Shown here: positions 41,750 through 51,167 of the stretch, piece by piece | Layout: each line of letters opens with the position of its first letter | Numbering within the stretch: the stretch's first letter is position 1 | NCBI GenBank assembly: GCA_963576725.1 | Contig: OY755243.1 | Coordinates: 38,673,243-38,737,242, forward strand | DNA length: 64,000 nt | Direction: 5' to 3' | DNA from: Azorinus chamasolen | Lineage: Eukaryota > Mollusca > Bivalvia > Cardiida > Solecurtidae | The notes under the pieces: model-generated | The model's database searches: none | The model's input: only the letters and a program-made list of their open reading frames with translations | What the model was told of the DNA's origin: nothing | Position numbers and translations under genes: made by a program

Positions 41750-41910
41750 GTCTGTATGAAAAGGGTTCAATGTGCAAGAGGAGTTTGAATAACAAACAAC
41801 ACCCAATTGAATCTGATCAAAGGATTCTTCTAGGGATCTAGGTCAATGATCTGCATCTACACGGTTTGCAATATATGATGAAACTCGTTTCCCACATTCA
41901 AAGGGTCTTC
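41750..41910. mobile_element. Degenerate family E element
   Basis: GAGTTTGAATAACAAACAAC, GATTCTTCTAGGGATCTAGG, GCATCTACACGGTTTGCAAT and CCCACATTCAAAGGG. Confidence 0.4.
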
Positions 41911-42062
41911 CAAACCTATTATCAAACCTATGATAATGCTAAGTATTTTATCTCTACAAAAATGATGATCTGCAACATTTAAAGGATAAAGACTCAATCA
42001 GGAAATAAAGTAAGATAATTTTGAATATTAACCTTTTCAGTGTGGAAAATTTAGTCAATAAT

Positions 42063-43372
42063 TATGTCTCCCCCATTTATGGGGAGATATATTGTTTTTG
42101 CCAGAGTTGTCTGTCTGTCTGTCCATCCGTCCATCCGTCTGTCTGTCTGTCTGTCTGTCCGTCACAAACTTGTGTCGCGCGTATCTCTGAAACCAGTTGA
42201 GCTAGAGTCACCAAACTTCACAGGAATGTTCACCAGCATGAGTTGTTGTGCACCTAGGGTTTTTGAATTGTCTCCCCCTGATAACTTTGGAGTTATTGCC
42301 CCTGATGACTTAAAATTAGAAAAACTTTGTGTCGCACGTATCTCTGAAACAGCTAGTACTAGAGTCACCAAACTTCACAGGAATGTTCACCAGCAGGAGT
42401 TGTTGTGCACCTATGGTTTTTGAATTGTCTCCCCCTGATAATTCTTGAGTTATTGCCCCTGATATGAATACTTAAATTTATACAAACTTTGTGTCGCACG
42501 TATCTCTGAAACCAGTAGGGCTAGAGTCACCAAACTTCACAGGATTGTTCACTAGCATGAGTTGTTTTGCGCTATGGTTTTTTTAATTGTCTCCCCCTGT
42601 TAACTTTGGAGTTACTGCCCCTGATGACTTAAAATTAGACAAACTTTACTTAGTGTCGTGCATATCTCTGAAACCACTGGGGCTAGAGTCACCAAACTTC
42701 ACAGGAATGTTGACCAGCATGAGTTGCTGTGCACCTGGGATTTTTGAATTGTCTCCCCTTGATAACTTTGCCCCTGATATGATTACTTAAAATTAGAGAA
42801 ACTTTGTGTCATGCATATCTTTAAAACAACTAGGGCTAGAGTCACCAAACTTCACAGGAATCTTGACCAGCATGAGTTGTTGTGCACCTGGTTTTTTTTT
42901 AATTGTCCCCCCCCCCCTGATAATTCTTGAGTTGCTGCCCCTGATATGATAACTTAAAATTAGAGAAACTTTGTGCTGCATGTATCTCTGAAACCAGTAG
43001 GGCTAGAGTCACCAAACTTCACAGGAATTTTCACCAGCATGAGTGTTTGTGCATCTGGGATTTTTAATTGTCTCCCCCTGATAACTTTGGAGTTACTAAG
43101 CCCTTATGACTTAAAATAAGAGAAACTTTACTTTGTGTCACATGTATCTCTGAAATCACCAGTACTAGAGTCACCGAACTTCACAAGAATGTTGACTAGC
43201 ATGTGCTTTTGTGTACCTGGGGCTTTTGAATTGTCTCCCCCTGACAATGTTGGAGTTATTGCCCCTGATGACTTAAAAATTAGACCCTGATAAGTTTGGA
43301 GTTACAGACATTACACTTGTGAATTGGAAAGAGGTTGGGAGGGGGAGACATCTGTTTTTGTGACAAAAACAA
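42063..43372 (+). mobile_element. Pearl-like element with ~160-bp tandem units
   Basis: Opens TATGTCTCCCCCATTTATGG, then (GTCT)n/(CCGT)n to about 42162, then about seven units of GTGTCGCACGTATCTCTGAA ... AGAGTCACCAAACTTCACAG ... AGCATGAGTTGTTGTGCACC ... GTCTCCCCCTGATAACTTTG. Closes GGGAGGGGGAGACATCTGTT. It is structurally the same as 37938-39008. Confidence 0.65.
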
Positions 43373-43384
43373 ACCTCTAGTTTC

Positions 43385-43480
43385 CTTTGCATACAGTGTA
43401 GACCCAGATGAGTCGGTGTTCCTGGAGGATCCCAGTTCTCAGCAGCAGGGTCTGCATTGTTTGTTATGTTACACTTTTCT
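43385..43480. mobile_element. Partial palindromic element (F-like core)
   Basis: CATACAGTGTAGACCCAGAT, TTCCTGGAGGATCCC and GGGTCTGCATTGTTTGTTAT. Confidence 0.4.
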
Positions 43481-43714
43481 TTAACTCATTTCCTTATAGG
43501 CTATTTTTAGATCCAACCTCTTTGAATAAATCTACCAAAAAAGAGCATAAATTAGAGAAAAGGAAACTTTTAGAATTTTGTAGTTTTAGACTGAAACCAT
43601 CGTGGTAAATAGAGCATTTGCTCCATAGGAGCAAATGTTCTATTTATCACCATGGTTTCAAAAAGTGACTTTTACAGAGGCGTAGAAAGGCGTATTTATG
43701 GAGGAAAGGGTTAA
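43481..43714. mobile_element. Palindromic TTAA element, family A
   Basis: TTAACTCATTTCCTTATAGG to GGAGGAAAGGGTTAA. The arms carry paired changes (CATCGTGGTAAATA on the left, TTTATCACCATGG on the right). The centre is GCTCCATAGGAGC. Confidence 0.7.
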
Positions 43715-43802
43715 AAAAAATCCATGAATTTGTCATGATAAGCTGACCAGAGATTGAATTTTAGAAAAGTCGGATGATTTGCAAATTAAGCATTGAAAGG
43801 AT

Positions 43803-44010
43803 TAACCCCTTACTCCATAAATAATTGCCTTTCTATGCTTTTGTAAAGAGTAGACCCAGATCAGACAGATACTATAGGAGCCATCTGATCAGGGTCTGCT
43901 CTGTTAGCTTATAAAATAATATAATGATGATTCTAAAATTTCTGCCATTGCCAAATTAAAAGTTCATTGTGTCATAATAAAAATTACTGTCTTATGATCA
44001 AACCGAAATA
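43803..44010. mobile_element. Family D element
   Basis: TTAACCCCTTACTCCATAAA, AAGAGTAGACCCAGATCAGA, ATACTATAGGAGCCATCTGA and GGTCTGCTCTGTTAGCTTAT. Confidence 0.5.
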
Positions 44011-44097
44011 TTTATACCAGCTCAGCAGTCTTAGATAGAGACAAGATTCTGATAAAATATTTTTATGTACTTACAGTAAAACTCCACTTAACCCATT

Positions 44098-44320
44098 CCC
44101 CCATAGGCTATTTTTAGATCCAACCACTTTAAATAAATCTGCCGAAAAGGATCATTAACTAGAGAAAAGGAAACTTTTAGAATTTTGCAATTTGAAACCA
44201 TTGTGATAAATAGAGCATTTGCTCCTATCGATAGGAGCAAATGCTCTATTTATCACAATGGTTTCAACAGGTGAATTTTACAGAGGCATAGAAAGGCATA
44301 TTTATGGAGGAAAGGGTTAA
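44098..44320. mobile_element. Family A element nested in family G, with a palindromic CGAT in its centre
   Basis: TTAACCCATTCCCCCATAGG to GAGGAAAGGGTTAA. The centre is GCTCCTATCGATAGGAGC. The extra CGAT is self-complementary, so the hairpin stays perfect. Confidence 0.78.
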
Positions 44321-44443
44321 CCAGAGTCATAATAGTAAAGACGACTTTAGATCTTTTTAGGTAGGTGGCTCCATTGCTTAATGCAGGGTAAAAGTTTATG
44401 CATAAAGTTCCTTTGGGAGATTCTGCATGACTTTCACCCTGTA

Positions 44444-44646
44444 TTAACCCATTCCCTCATACGCAGACACCTTTTGCTGCCTCTGTAAAAGTCACCTTTT
44501 GAAACCATTGTTATAAAAAGAGCATTTGCTCACAATGGATTCAAAACTACACAATTCTAAAACTTTCCTTTTTCTGTAGTAAATGCTCCGTTCCAGTAGA
44601 TTTATTCAAAGAGGTAGTGGGTAGTATACCATCCGCAAAAGGTTAA
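44444..44646. mobile_element. Family A element nested in family G, hairpin arm deleted
   Basis: TTAACCCATTCCCTCATACG to CGCAAAAGGTTAA. GAAACCATTGTTATAAAAAG AGCATTTGCTC is joined straight to CACAATGGATTC, so the second arm has largely gone. Confidence 0.65.
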
Positions 44647-44660
44647 GCTGTGGCCTGTTA

Positions 44661-44886
44661 TTAACCCTTTCCCTGTTCTATAATATTCATGAGCAAAATA
44701 GTTAAAAAGAAATATGGAAGATGGAACATATATTGTAGACATTTTAGAAAGCAAAGAACCAGAGCTATCAAATTCTATTAGCAAACAGAACAGACCCTGA
44801 TCAGACGGCTCCTCTAGGAGCCGTCTGATCTGGGTCTACTCTGTTTGCAAATGCGTGAAAACACATTTATATGAGGGAAAGGTTTT
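44661..44886. mobile_element. Family C element nested in family G
   Basis: TTAACCCTTTCCCTGTTCTA to ATGAGGGAAAGGTTTT. The core is GATCAGACGGCTCCTCTAGG and its inverse. The right TTAA has mutated. Confidence 0.65.
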
Positions 44887-44892
44887 AGACCT

Positions 44893-45090
44893 GCACTGTT
44901 TAGAGAGGTTTTACTGTATATGGACTCTCATATGAGATGTCATTAACCCAGACCAGACTGAAGGAGCCAGTTTTAATTGGCACTGTTTAGAGAGATTTTA
45001 TTGTATATGGATTCTCATGAGATGCCATTGTCACCCATTGACCAGACTGAAGGAGCCAAAGTAATTGGCCCTCAGAATTATTATTAAAAC
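44893..45090. repeat. Two-copy duplication (~98 bp) of a family G end plus flank
   Basis: CACTGTTTAGAGAGGTTTTA ... ATGGACTCTCATATGAGATG ... AGACCAGACTGAAGGAGCC is repeated with changes immediately downstream. Confidence 0.6.
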
Positions 45091-45149
45091 AATTATAAAA
45101 CAATTAGGATCTATTAGTCATTAGATTGATGTACAGAGCCAACTGGATC

Positions 45150-45354
45150 TTAAACCTTTTACCTGATAGAAAATCCTCATTTAGGAGTCATCTGATCAGG
45201 GTCTGCCGTGTTTGCTTATGAAATAATATAGATCAGATTTTACAGTTTCTGACATTGCAAAACATTTCTTTATTCGTAAGCCATTATGAAAATACAGCTT
45301 TTAAATATTCATCATCTCATTATTTCTTAGATGAATATTCATCAGGGAGTTAAT
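45150..45354. mobile_element. Family D element, core half deleted
   Basis: TTAAACCTTTTACCTGATAG, AATCCTCATTTAGGAGTCAT, CTGATCAGGGTCTGCCGTGT, TTGCTTATGAAATAATATAG and GAATATTCATCAGGGAGTTA. Confidence 0.5.
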
Positions 45355-46202
45355 AGGTCTTATGTCTGTATGCAGGCAGTATGATCATTTAGAACATAAC
45401 CTACATTTTCAGCCAATCAAACTGCCTTTTGCATCCATTAAGTACATCACTTAATCATTAAGAGTTTTGTTTATTTCGACCTCGCGTGGTGTCTGCACGC
45501 GCTGTCATAACTCCGCCTCCTCGTGACTAGTAGTAAACACTGCCGTATTTGGCGATCTTACAACCGGAACTCATTGTTAACCTTCACGGTGACCGGCTCA
45601 AAATTGCAGTCGGTGTTTTTTATAAGGCAAAGAAACCATAGAAACGCGGCCCTGATTCGAGATCTAAACTGTTTAACGTTCCATTACATAAATACTTGAA
45701 TATCTCTAGATTTAATATTTCGACCACTTATGACCTTTTTCAAAGATTATCATGATAATCTTTGAAAAAGGCCCTTAGTGGTCGAACTATTAGATCAGAG
45801 CTAGATCTATTGAAGTATTTACCGTATAGATTCTATATCATATTAATTCCCTTTTTGGAATATTTTCTTCATTGCGTTCCGTTACAGACGAAACATGAGC
45901 AAAAAGGACATATCATTCTGTGTTTTACCCTTTACTTCATATAGATCTATAGATCTATACATTTATATGCGTATTTACGTTTTTGCAAACAGCAGACCAT
46001 GACCAGACAATCCTGTTTGATCAGGGTCTACTCTGTTTGCTTGAATAATTTTATAATTCTGATCGTATACTGCCTGTCATGGTCTTGTTTAACACGCCTG
46101 TATAAAACATTCAGGTAACAATGAAACGTTGCATCCAGTAATCCAACTGCACATTGTCTAAATCACAAATTTCTTCAGGTATTAGCTTGCAGTCAAGCTC
46201 AC

Positions 46203-46447
46203 ACAGTGTCTCTGTCCTTGTATTCCTGTGTTGAGCCCATTGCTTCCACAGATTCATTGTCCAATTGTTTGCTTATTAATTTTCTTAAATTGGAATCCCA
46301 TCCTCCCGTTTTTTTAATTTCCGTACATGACACAGGTTCGGAAAACCTAGAGCTAAGAATGTCGTCATTTGGTATATCCAATAGCTGAGTTAACGTAGCA
46401 TTTTCTAACAAAGATTCGAAATCCCCGATGTCAAAATAGCCAGCCAT
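46203..46447 (-). CDS. Candidate first coding exon, unknown protein
   Basis: The ATG at 46445-46447 sits in good context (ACAAAATGG). The frame encodes MAGYFDIGDFESLLENATLT, then LLDIPNDDILSSRFSEPVSC and KKTGGWDSNLRKLISKQLDN, about 82 residues, acidic at first. A donor-like GTGAGC follows 46203; if it is not used, the frame stops at 46199. An N-terminal D/E-rich FxxLLENA segment is seen in some transposon-derived invertebrate proteins, but I do not recognise a domain. Confidence 0.45.
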
Positions 46448-46480
46448 TTTGTACTGAGTTTTGTAAGGAATGAAAATCAG

Positions 46481-46488
46481 TGACGTCA
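46481..46488. promoter_or_regulatory. CRE palindrome TGACGTCA
   Basis: Perfect TGACGTCA about 35 bp upstream of the candidate ATG on the minus strand, in a CpG-rich patch (GGGCGCGCGATG). It is consistent with a CREB/ATF-type TATA-less promoter. Function is inferred. Confidence 0.5.
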
Positions 46489-46592
46489 CATTTGGCGCAT
46501 AAGTACTGTGGGCGCGCGATGTTTGTTTAGTTGAACCGTGGGAACGATTAATGGCGTGAGCCAATCAAAATATAGGTTATGTTCTAAGTCCG

Positions 46593-46695
46593 TTAGAACA
46601 TATTAAGTGAAATCTTAGTGGCTAAGAAGGGGCGCGCTCGCTTTCGCTCGCTCCGCCCCTTCTTAACCACTAAGATTTCACTTAATATGTTCTAA
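46593..46695. repeat. Long near-perfect palindrome next to the TIR element
   Basis: Arms of ~42 bp start TTAGAACATATTAAGTGAAA and end with the inverse, with the loop CGCTCGCTTTCGCTCGCTCC. The first bases repeat the TTAGAACATA of the TIR just to its left. It could be a related, fully palindromic element. Confidence 0.7.
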
Positions 46696-46814
46696 CTATA
46701 ACTAATGGCCTAGCTGTGAGGGTCAAACTTTAAGCTCTTTGCAAATATAAAATTAGCATATTATATCAGAGTCACAAATGGAGGTGCATATTCAAATAAG
46801 ATCATTGTTTTTCT

Positions 46815-46930
46815 ACTAAACCCTATATTGTGACCACTCTTTCAAGATCCGTCTTTCCAATTCAATTCTAAAGAGTTGTCACAACATACCCAGGGGCTCA
46901 CCTGAGTAGAAAAAAAGGAGCTATTCTTGT
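46815..46930. repeat. Diverged family K palindrome
   Basis: TCTACTAAACCCTATATTGT, CCACTCTTTCAAGATCC and TTCTAAAGAGTTGTCACAAC. Confidence 0.4.
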
Positions 46931-46972
46931 ACATATTATCTGTGCCTCTGATACATTATGAAAAGGGGTAAA

Positions 46973-47098
46973 TAAATCTAAAACCTTTTTTCCCTCAAAT
47001 AAACACCTTTCCACGCCTTTGCAAACTAGAGAAGATCCAGATCATACAGCTCCTGCAGGAGCCATCTGATCCATAGAATCTGCTCTGAGTTATCTGCT
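46973..47098. mobile_element. Partial family D element
   Basis: TCTAAAACCTTTTTTCCCTC, CACGCCTTTGCAAACTAGAG and CATACAGCTCCTGCAGGAGC. The 75-bp minisatellite begins where its second half should be. Confidence 0.45.
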
Positions 47099-47099
47099 C

Positions 47100-47553
47100 T
47101 GTAATAGATGCTCTATTGTTGTTCTTGACCCAAGTGCGTGGGTACATTCAGCAGCTTCCAGGAGCGTTATTTGCTCTATGAGATACTGTACTGTTGTTCT
47201 TGACCCCAGTGCATGGGTACATTCAGCAGCTTCCAGGAGCGTTATCTGCTGTATGAGATGCTGTACTGTTGTTCTTGACCCCAGTGCATGGGTACATTCA
47301 GCAGCTTCCAGGAGCGTTATCTGCTCTATGAGATACTGTACTGTTGTTCTTGACCCCAGTGCGTGGGTACATTCAGCAGCTTCCAGGAGCGTTATCTGCA
47401 TTATGAGATGCTCTACTGTTGTTCTTGACCCCAGTGTGTGGGTACATTCAGCAGCTGCCAGGAGCGTTATCTGCTCTATGAGATACTGTACTGTTTTTCT
47501 TGACCCCAGTGCGTGGGTACATTCAGCAGCTGCCAGGAGTGTTATCAGCTCTA
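47100..47553. repeat. 75-bp minisatellite, six copies
   Basis: The unit GAGATACTGTACTGTTGTTC + TTGACCCCAGTGCGTGGGTA + CATTCAGCAGCTTCCAGGAG + CGTTATCTGCTCTAT is repeated six times. A 25-codon period leaves open frames on both strands (about 47178-47864 plus, 47090-47401 minus) that I do not consider genes. Confidence 0.88.
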
Positions 47554-47915
47554 GATCTGTGAGCTTCGTTGTTCTCCATATACATGTACCTGCCCAACAA
47601 AATAAAAAGGTCTGCTGCTGTATTGCTTACATGATACTGCCTTACTTTTTCCCCAATGTTTTAACTCTTTGCGTACTAAAAAAAGACAGTCATTTGCAGA
47701 AAGTGTCATCTGTTTCAAGTCTAAAAATTAATTTTTCGGTCATTATTCTCTACATGTGCATTGAAAGTGTCAGTAATTGTTTGGACCTAGAGGAGATGCT
47801 GATTTATGAGATGCTGATTTTATGTGGCTTCTCATTAATAGACCTTAACTGTTTGTATTGGTAATTTGAACTTACTACTAGGGTGCAGCCTTACAAAGTC
47901 TATAATTATTCTATG
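47554..47915. other. No clear gene; J-like remnant
   Basis: TTTAACTCTTTGCGTACTAA and AAATTAATTTTTCGGTCATT recall family J arms. GACCTAGAGGAGATGCTG replaces the core. Confidence 0.35.
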
Positions 47916-48127
47916 TACAGTAAAACCCCTCTAATGCGACCACCAAAAAGGGGCATAATTCACAGTGGCAAAGGCAGGTGGTAGCTTAATGCAGGACAAA
48001 AGTTATGCAGAAATCTCCTATAGGAGCTTTCTGCATAACTTTCATCCTGCATTAAGCAACCACCTGCTTATGAAAACAGCCATGTTTGTTCATAAAGTGG
48101 TCACATTAGAGGCCAGGTTTTACTGTA
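47916..48127. mobile_element. Palindromic element, family G (GCGACCAC subtype)
   Basis: TACAGTAAAACCCCTCTAAT to CCAGGTTTTACTGTA. The centre is TCTCCTATAGGAGC. Confidence 0.7.
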
Positions 48128-48192
48128 CCCTAATTGCCCTAAGTATTTGAACATCCAATCTCCAGTTTCCAACAGTTTGGAAAACTGAATGA

Positions 48193-48427
48193 TCTTAACC
48201 ATACACCTTTCTATGCCTTTGCAAATAGAGTAGACCCAGATCAGACAGCTCCTGTAAGAGTCGTCTGATCTGAGGGTCTGCTCTGTCACTTTATGAAACA
48301 ATACTGATCTGTCTGTATCATTCTACTGTTTCTATACTGGCCAAAAGTGTATGTGTTCTATATGCTACAATTAATATTCACCATGCCATTATTTCTTACA
48401 TGAATATTCATGGCATAAAGGATTAAT
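48193..48427. mobile_element. Family D element (fairly complete)
   Basis: CTTAACCATACACCTTTCTA, ATAGAGTAGACCCAGATCAG, CAGCTCCTGTAAGAGTCGTC, GTCTGCTCTGTCACTTTATG, GAATATTCATGGCATAAAGG and ATTAA. Confidence 0.55.
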
Positions 48428-48435
48428 TTAGACTT

Positions 48436-48562
48436 ACATAATGTTGATCCTGATCAAATAACTCGTTTAGGAACCATTTGATCTTGGTCTGCACAGTAAA
48501 TAAGTGTTTGCCCGAAAGTTTTTCCAAATACTTAGGGTAATTAGGGTATATGTAGGAGAAAA
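48436..48562. mobile_element. Family I element, short
   Basis: ATGTTGATCCTGATCAAATA, CTCGTTTAGGAACC, ATTTGATCTTGGTCTGCACA and the terminal CAAATACTTAGGGTAATTAG + GGTAT. Confidence 0.55.
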
Positions 48563-48666
48563 CCATGAATTGTTTTCAAGAAATTATGATTCAAGGATAT
48601 GAAATTATTAATCTGGGCAAAAGACCAGGATCCTTGAAATTAAAGCAGGTAGAAATGAGATATTTC

Positions 48667-48879
48667 TTAACCCTTACAGAGCGGGACACGAGTCACTAAT
48701 AATGTTTGCAAACAGTGTAGACCCAGATGAGAGGGCTCCTAGAGGAGCCCTCTCATCAGGGTCTGCACTGTTTGCCATGTTACATTTTTCTTCTGAAAAA
48801 TATCCAAATACATACAATGAGCTTGACCTGTTTAAATTTTAGAATAGTCCATTTGAAAAATCAGCGTTGTAAGGGTTAA
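48667..48879. mobile_element. Palindromic TTAA element, family F (reference copy)
   Basis: TTAACCCTTACAGAGCGGGA to GTTGTAAGGGTTAA. The core is CAGATGAGAGGGCTCCTAGA and its inverse (centre 48735-48748) inside AACAGTGTAGACCC / GGGTCTGCACTGTT. It shares its right TTAA with the next element. Confidence 0.75.
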
Positions 48880-49110
48880 CCCTTATCCTATAGACTAACC
48901 CACATTAATTGTAAACAGCCTGGATCCAGATGAGATGCAGATTAATTAACCAAGCATCTCCATGATCAGGATCCAAACTGTTTGAAAATGATCGGTCAGT
49001 AGTTTCTGAAAAGCTTGATTGGATTAAGACAAAATTGCACTTGATCCAAATTTGAGCAGACATTATTTTTTTACAGCGGGGTAATCTTTTCATCTTGTAT
49101 TCAGACATTA
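48876..49110. mobile_element. Family J element, diverged core
   Basis: TTAACCCTTATCCTATAGAC, CCTGGATCCAGATGAGATGC, AGCATCTCCATGATCAGGAT and CCAAACTGTTTGAAAATG. The right end is near ATTAAC. Confidence 0.5.
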
Positions 49111-49440
49111 ACTCTTTACCTCATAAATACATGTACACCTTTTCATGCTTTGCAAACATAGTAGACTCCGATCAGATGGCATTTGAACTGTATAAGATTG
49201 ATTCTAAAGTTTCTGTCCTGGCCAAAAGTTCCTTTTTTAGTGTGTTTATTTGATTTCAGTCAGTGGATATTCATAAAGTGTCAGATTCTTGCATGATCAT
49301 TCATGATGTCCACTCTGTTTCGAGGGCTTGGTGCAAAACTATTCTAACTCCTTCACTTTGTGAAGGAGTTAGAATAGTTTTTCACCAAGCGTTCGGTTTG
49401 CAAATGTGCGAAAAGGCTTTATATGAGGGAAAGCGTTAGA
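49109..49440. mobile_element. Family D element with a nested hairpin element
   Basis: TTAACTCTTTACCTCATAAA to TGAGGGAAAGCGTTA. Inserted at about 49325-49393 is a hairpin: GCTTGGTGCAAAACTATTCT, then AACTCCTTCACTTTGTGAAG and the inverse. Half of it also stands at 9370-9410. Confidence 0.55.
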
Positions 49441-49641
49441 TATTATAAACTAGGATGTCTTCTTAGAGTCTTGAATTAGGACATTTAAATTTAATTAACC
49501 CTAAGTGCTCTATGAATATTCATGTAACAAAAAATAATGACATAATAATTATTAATCATATGTAAGTTTTATAATGGCATTAGAACACAGAAAATTTTGA
49601 TCATTGCAGAAACTGTATAATTAATTAGATCTAAGTATTGT

Positions 49642-49870
49642 ACAACCCTTTCCTCCATAAATACGTCTTTCTACGCCTCTGTAATAACCACTTCTTGAAA
49701 CCATTGTGATAAATAGAGCATTTGCTCCTATAGGAGCAAATGCTCTATTTATCACAATGGTTTCAAACTACAAAATTCTAAAATTTTACTTTTCTCTAGT
49801 AAATGCTCCTTTTGGGTAGATTAATTCAAAGAGGTTGGGTCTAAAATAGCCTATGGAGGAAAGGGATAAA
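49642..49870. mobile_element. Palindromic element, family A
   Basis: ACAACCCTTTCCTCCATAAA to GGAGGAAAGGGATAA; both terminal TTAA are mutated. The centre GCTCCTATAGGAGC and both arms are perfect. Confidence 0.72.
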
Positions 49871-49890
49871 CAAGCTGAGCAGATTCCTGT

Positions 49891-50126
49891 TTAACCCATT
49901 CCCCCATTTTTAGGCTATTTTTAGATACAATGTTGCTCTTTGAATAAATATACCGAAAAGGAGCATTAACTAGAGAAAAGGAAAGTTTTAGAATTTTGTA
50001 GTTTGAAACCATTGTGATAAATAGAGCATTTACTCCTAAGGAGCAAATGCTCTATTTATCACAATGGTTTCACAAAGTGACTTTTACAGAGTCGTCAAAA
50101 GTCATCAATATGAGGGAATGGAGTAA
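49891..50126. mobile_element. Palindromic TTAA element, family A
   Basis: TTAACCCATTCCCCCATTTT to TGAGGGAATGGAGTAA. The centre is shortened to ACTCCTAAGGAGC. Confidence 0.7.
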
Positions 50127-50330
50127 CACTGAACTTTCAAATGATCTATTCTAAAATTCAAATAGGTCAAGCTTACCATGCATATTCAGGGATTTTTTTA
50201 ACGAAAACTGCAACATAACAAACAGTTCAGACCCTGATGAGAAGACTCTTCTAAGGAACCCTTCATCTGGGTCTACACTGTTTGAAAATGACATTAGTGA
50301 CTTGTTTTTGGACACTGAGAGTCAGTAAGG
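50126..50330. mobile_element. Family F element, diverged
   Basis: ACACTGAACTTTCAAATG, AACAGTTCAGACCCTGATGA, GACTCTTCTAAGGAACCC, CATCTGGGTCTACACTGTTT and AGTGACTTGTTTTTGGACAC. Confidence 0.5.
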
Positions 50331-50814
50331 AAATCGGTCTATGCAAACTTAATGTGCTTATAACTTTGGTATCAGGTTTGAATTTCTATAAATATATGAT
50401 TACAAACAGTAATTGATGGGTCCTAGAATAAGATAATCTGGGTAACGCAGCATCTGATCATCTTGATTAAAATTTTACAAATTTTATTAATAAATGCAAA
50501 AGTTAAAAAAAACTCCCTGTCTGTTCAGCTGGTGTGAAACTCATCCTCCTTACAGTTCTAATTCATAGGAACTTAATTTATCCCATAATGTCTCTTATCT
50601 TAATATATATGTGAATGCATGCCTGATCTTGGCTAACAGTTTAGATCCAGATCTCATTAGAATACTAATCACTGTTGGTTTTTGTTTGTTTCAAGAAAAT
50701 AAATGTATTTGTGGTATTTTGAAAATTAAAGCTTAGATAATTATATAATAGATAACTAAGATAAAATTGTAATAGAAGGAGTAATTAGTACATAATTCCA
50801 AGTAAAATATTTTC
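50331..50814. other. No recognised feature
   Basis: AT-rich sequence without a long frame. CAGTTTAGATCCAGATCTC near 50638 is a possible core relic. Confidence 0.35.
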
Positions 50815-50945
50815 ATATTTTGCTGCAAACTCTGTCTTGCTGCTACTCTTTAGAGTCCCCTCAGGCAGGCAGCTCTAATAAGTAGTGCCCCTCCCCCCCT
50901 ACGGGGCAGACAATTCTAAACAGTAGCAACAAGATACTAAGGTTA
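50815..50945. repeat. Diverged palindrome (K-like)
   Basis: GTCTTGCTGCTACTCTTTAG against CTAAACAGTAGCAACAAGAT, with CCCCTCCCCCCCTACGGGGC off-centre. Confidence 0.4.
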
Positions 50946-51167
50946 AGCTGAGAAATGAAAGATTTTTGAAACTCTGATCTATAAACATCTTATCTACACT
51001 GCTCAGAAGCAGTATGATGGCATTTTTTGGCAGATGACAAGTTCTAAATACATGTGTAGCAGACAAAATGCTATCAGTGAACCTGATACTTGCTTTGTCT
51101 GGTAAGGTACTTGGGCTGTTGAACTCTTGTAGTGCTGATTTTACAACATGGAATCACCCATCAGTGC

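Larger units (their letters stand above)
44083..44919. mobile_element. Family G element broken by three TTAA insertions
   Basis: G pieces are CAGTAAAACTCCAC | CCAGAGTCATAATAG...CACCCTGTA | GCTGTGGCCTGTTA | CACTGTTTAGAGAGG...TTTTACTGTA. Each break is at a TTAA that exists in intact G copies (compare 7161-7367: CTCTCTTAACAGG and CTGCATTAAGCTG). The inserts are two family A copies and one family C copy. This is direct proof of TTAA target duplication. Confidence 0.75.
45389..46587. mobile_element. TIR element (TTAGAACATAACCTA ends) carrying a short exon
   Basis: The left end TTAGAACATAACCTACATTT and the right end, inverse TTAGAACATAACCTATATTT, form a ~22-bp TIR continued by GCCAATCAA. It is richer in CpG than its surroundings. 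Inside are a large palindrome (about 45690-45830, CTTTTTCAAAGATTATCATG), a family D fragment (about 45922-46085) and the short minus-strand coding exon at 46203-46447 with a CRE site. Confidence 0.6.

Noticed and set aside
47090..47864. Repeat-rich frames of 103 and 228 codons
   Set aside because: Explained by the 75-bp minisatellite. The plus frame simply runs on into unique DNA until a chance stop.
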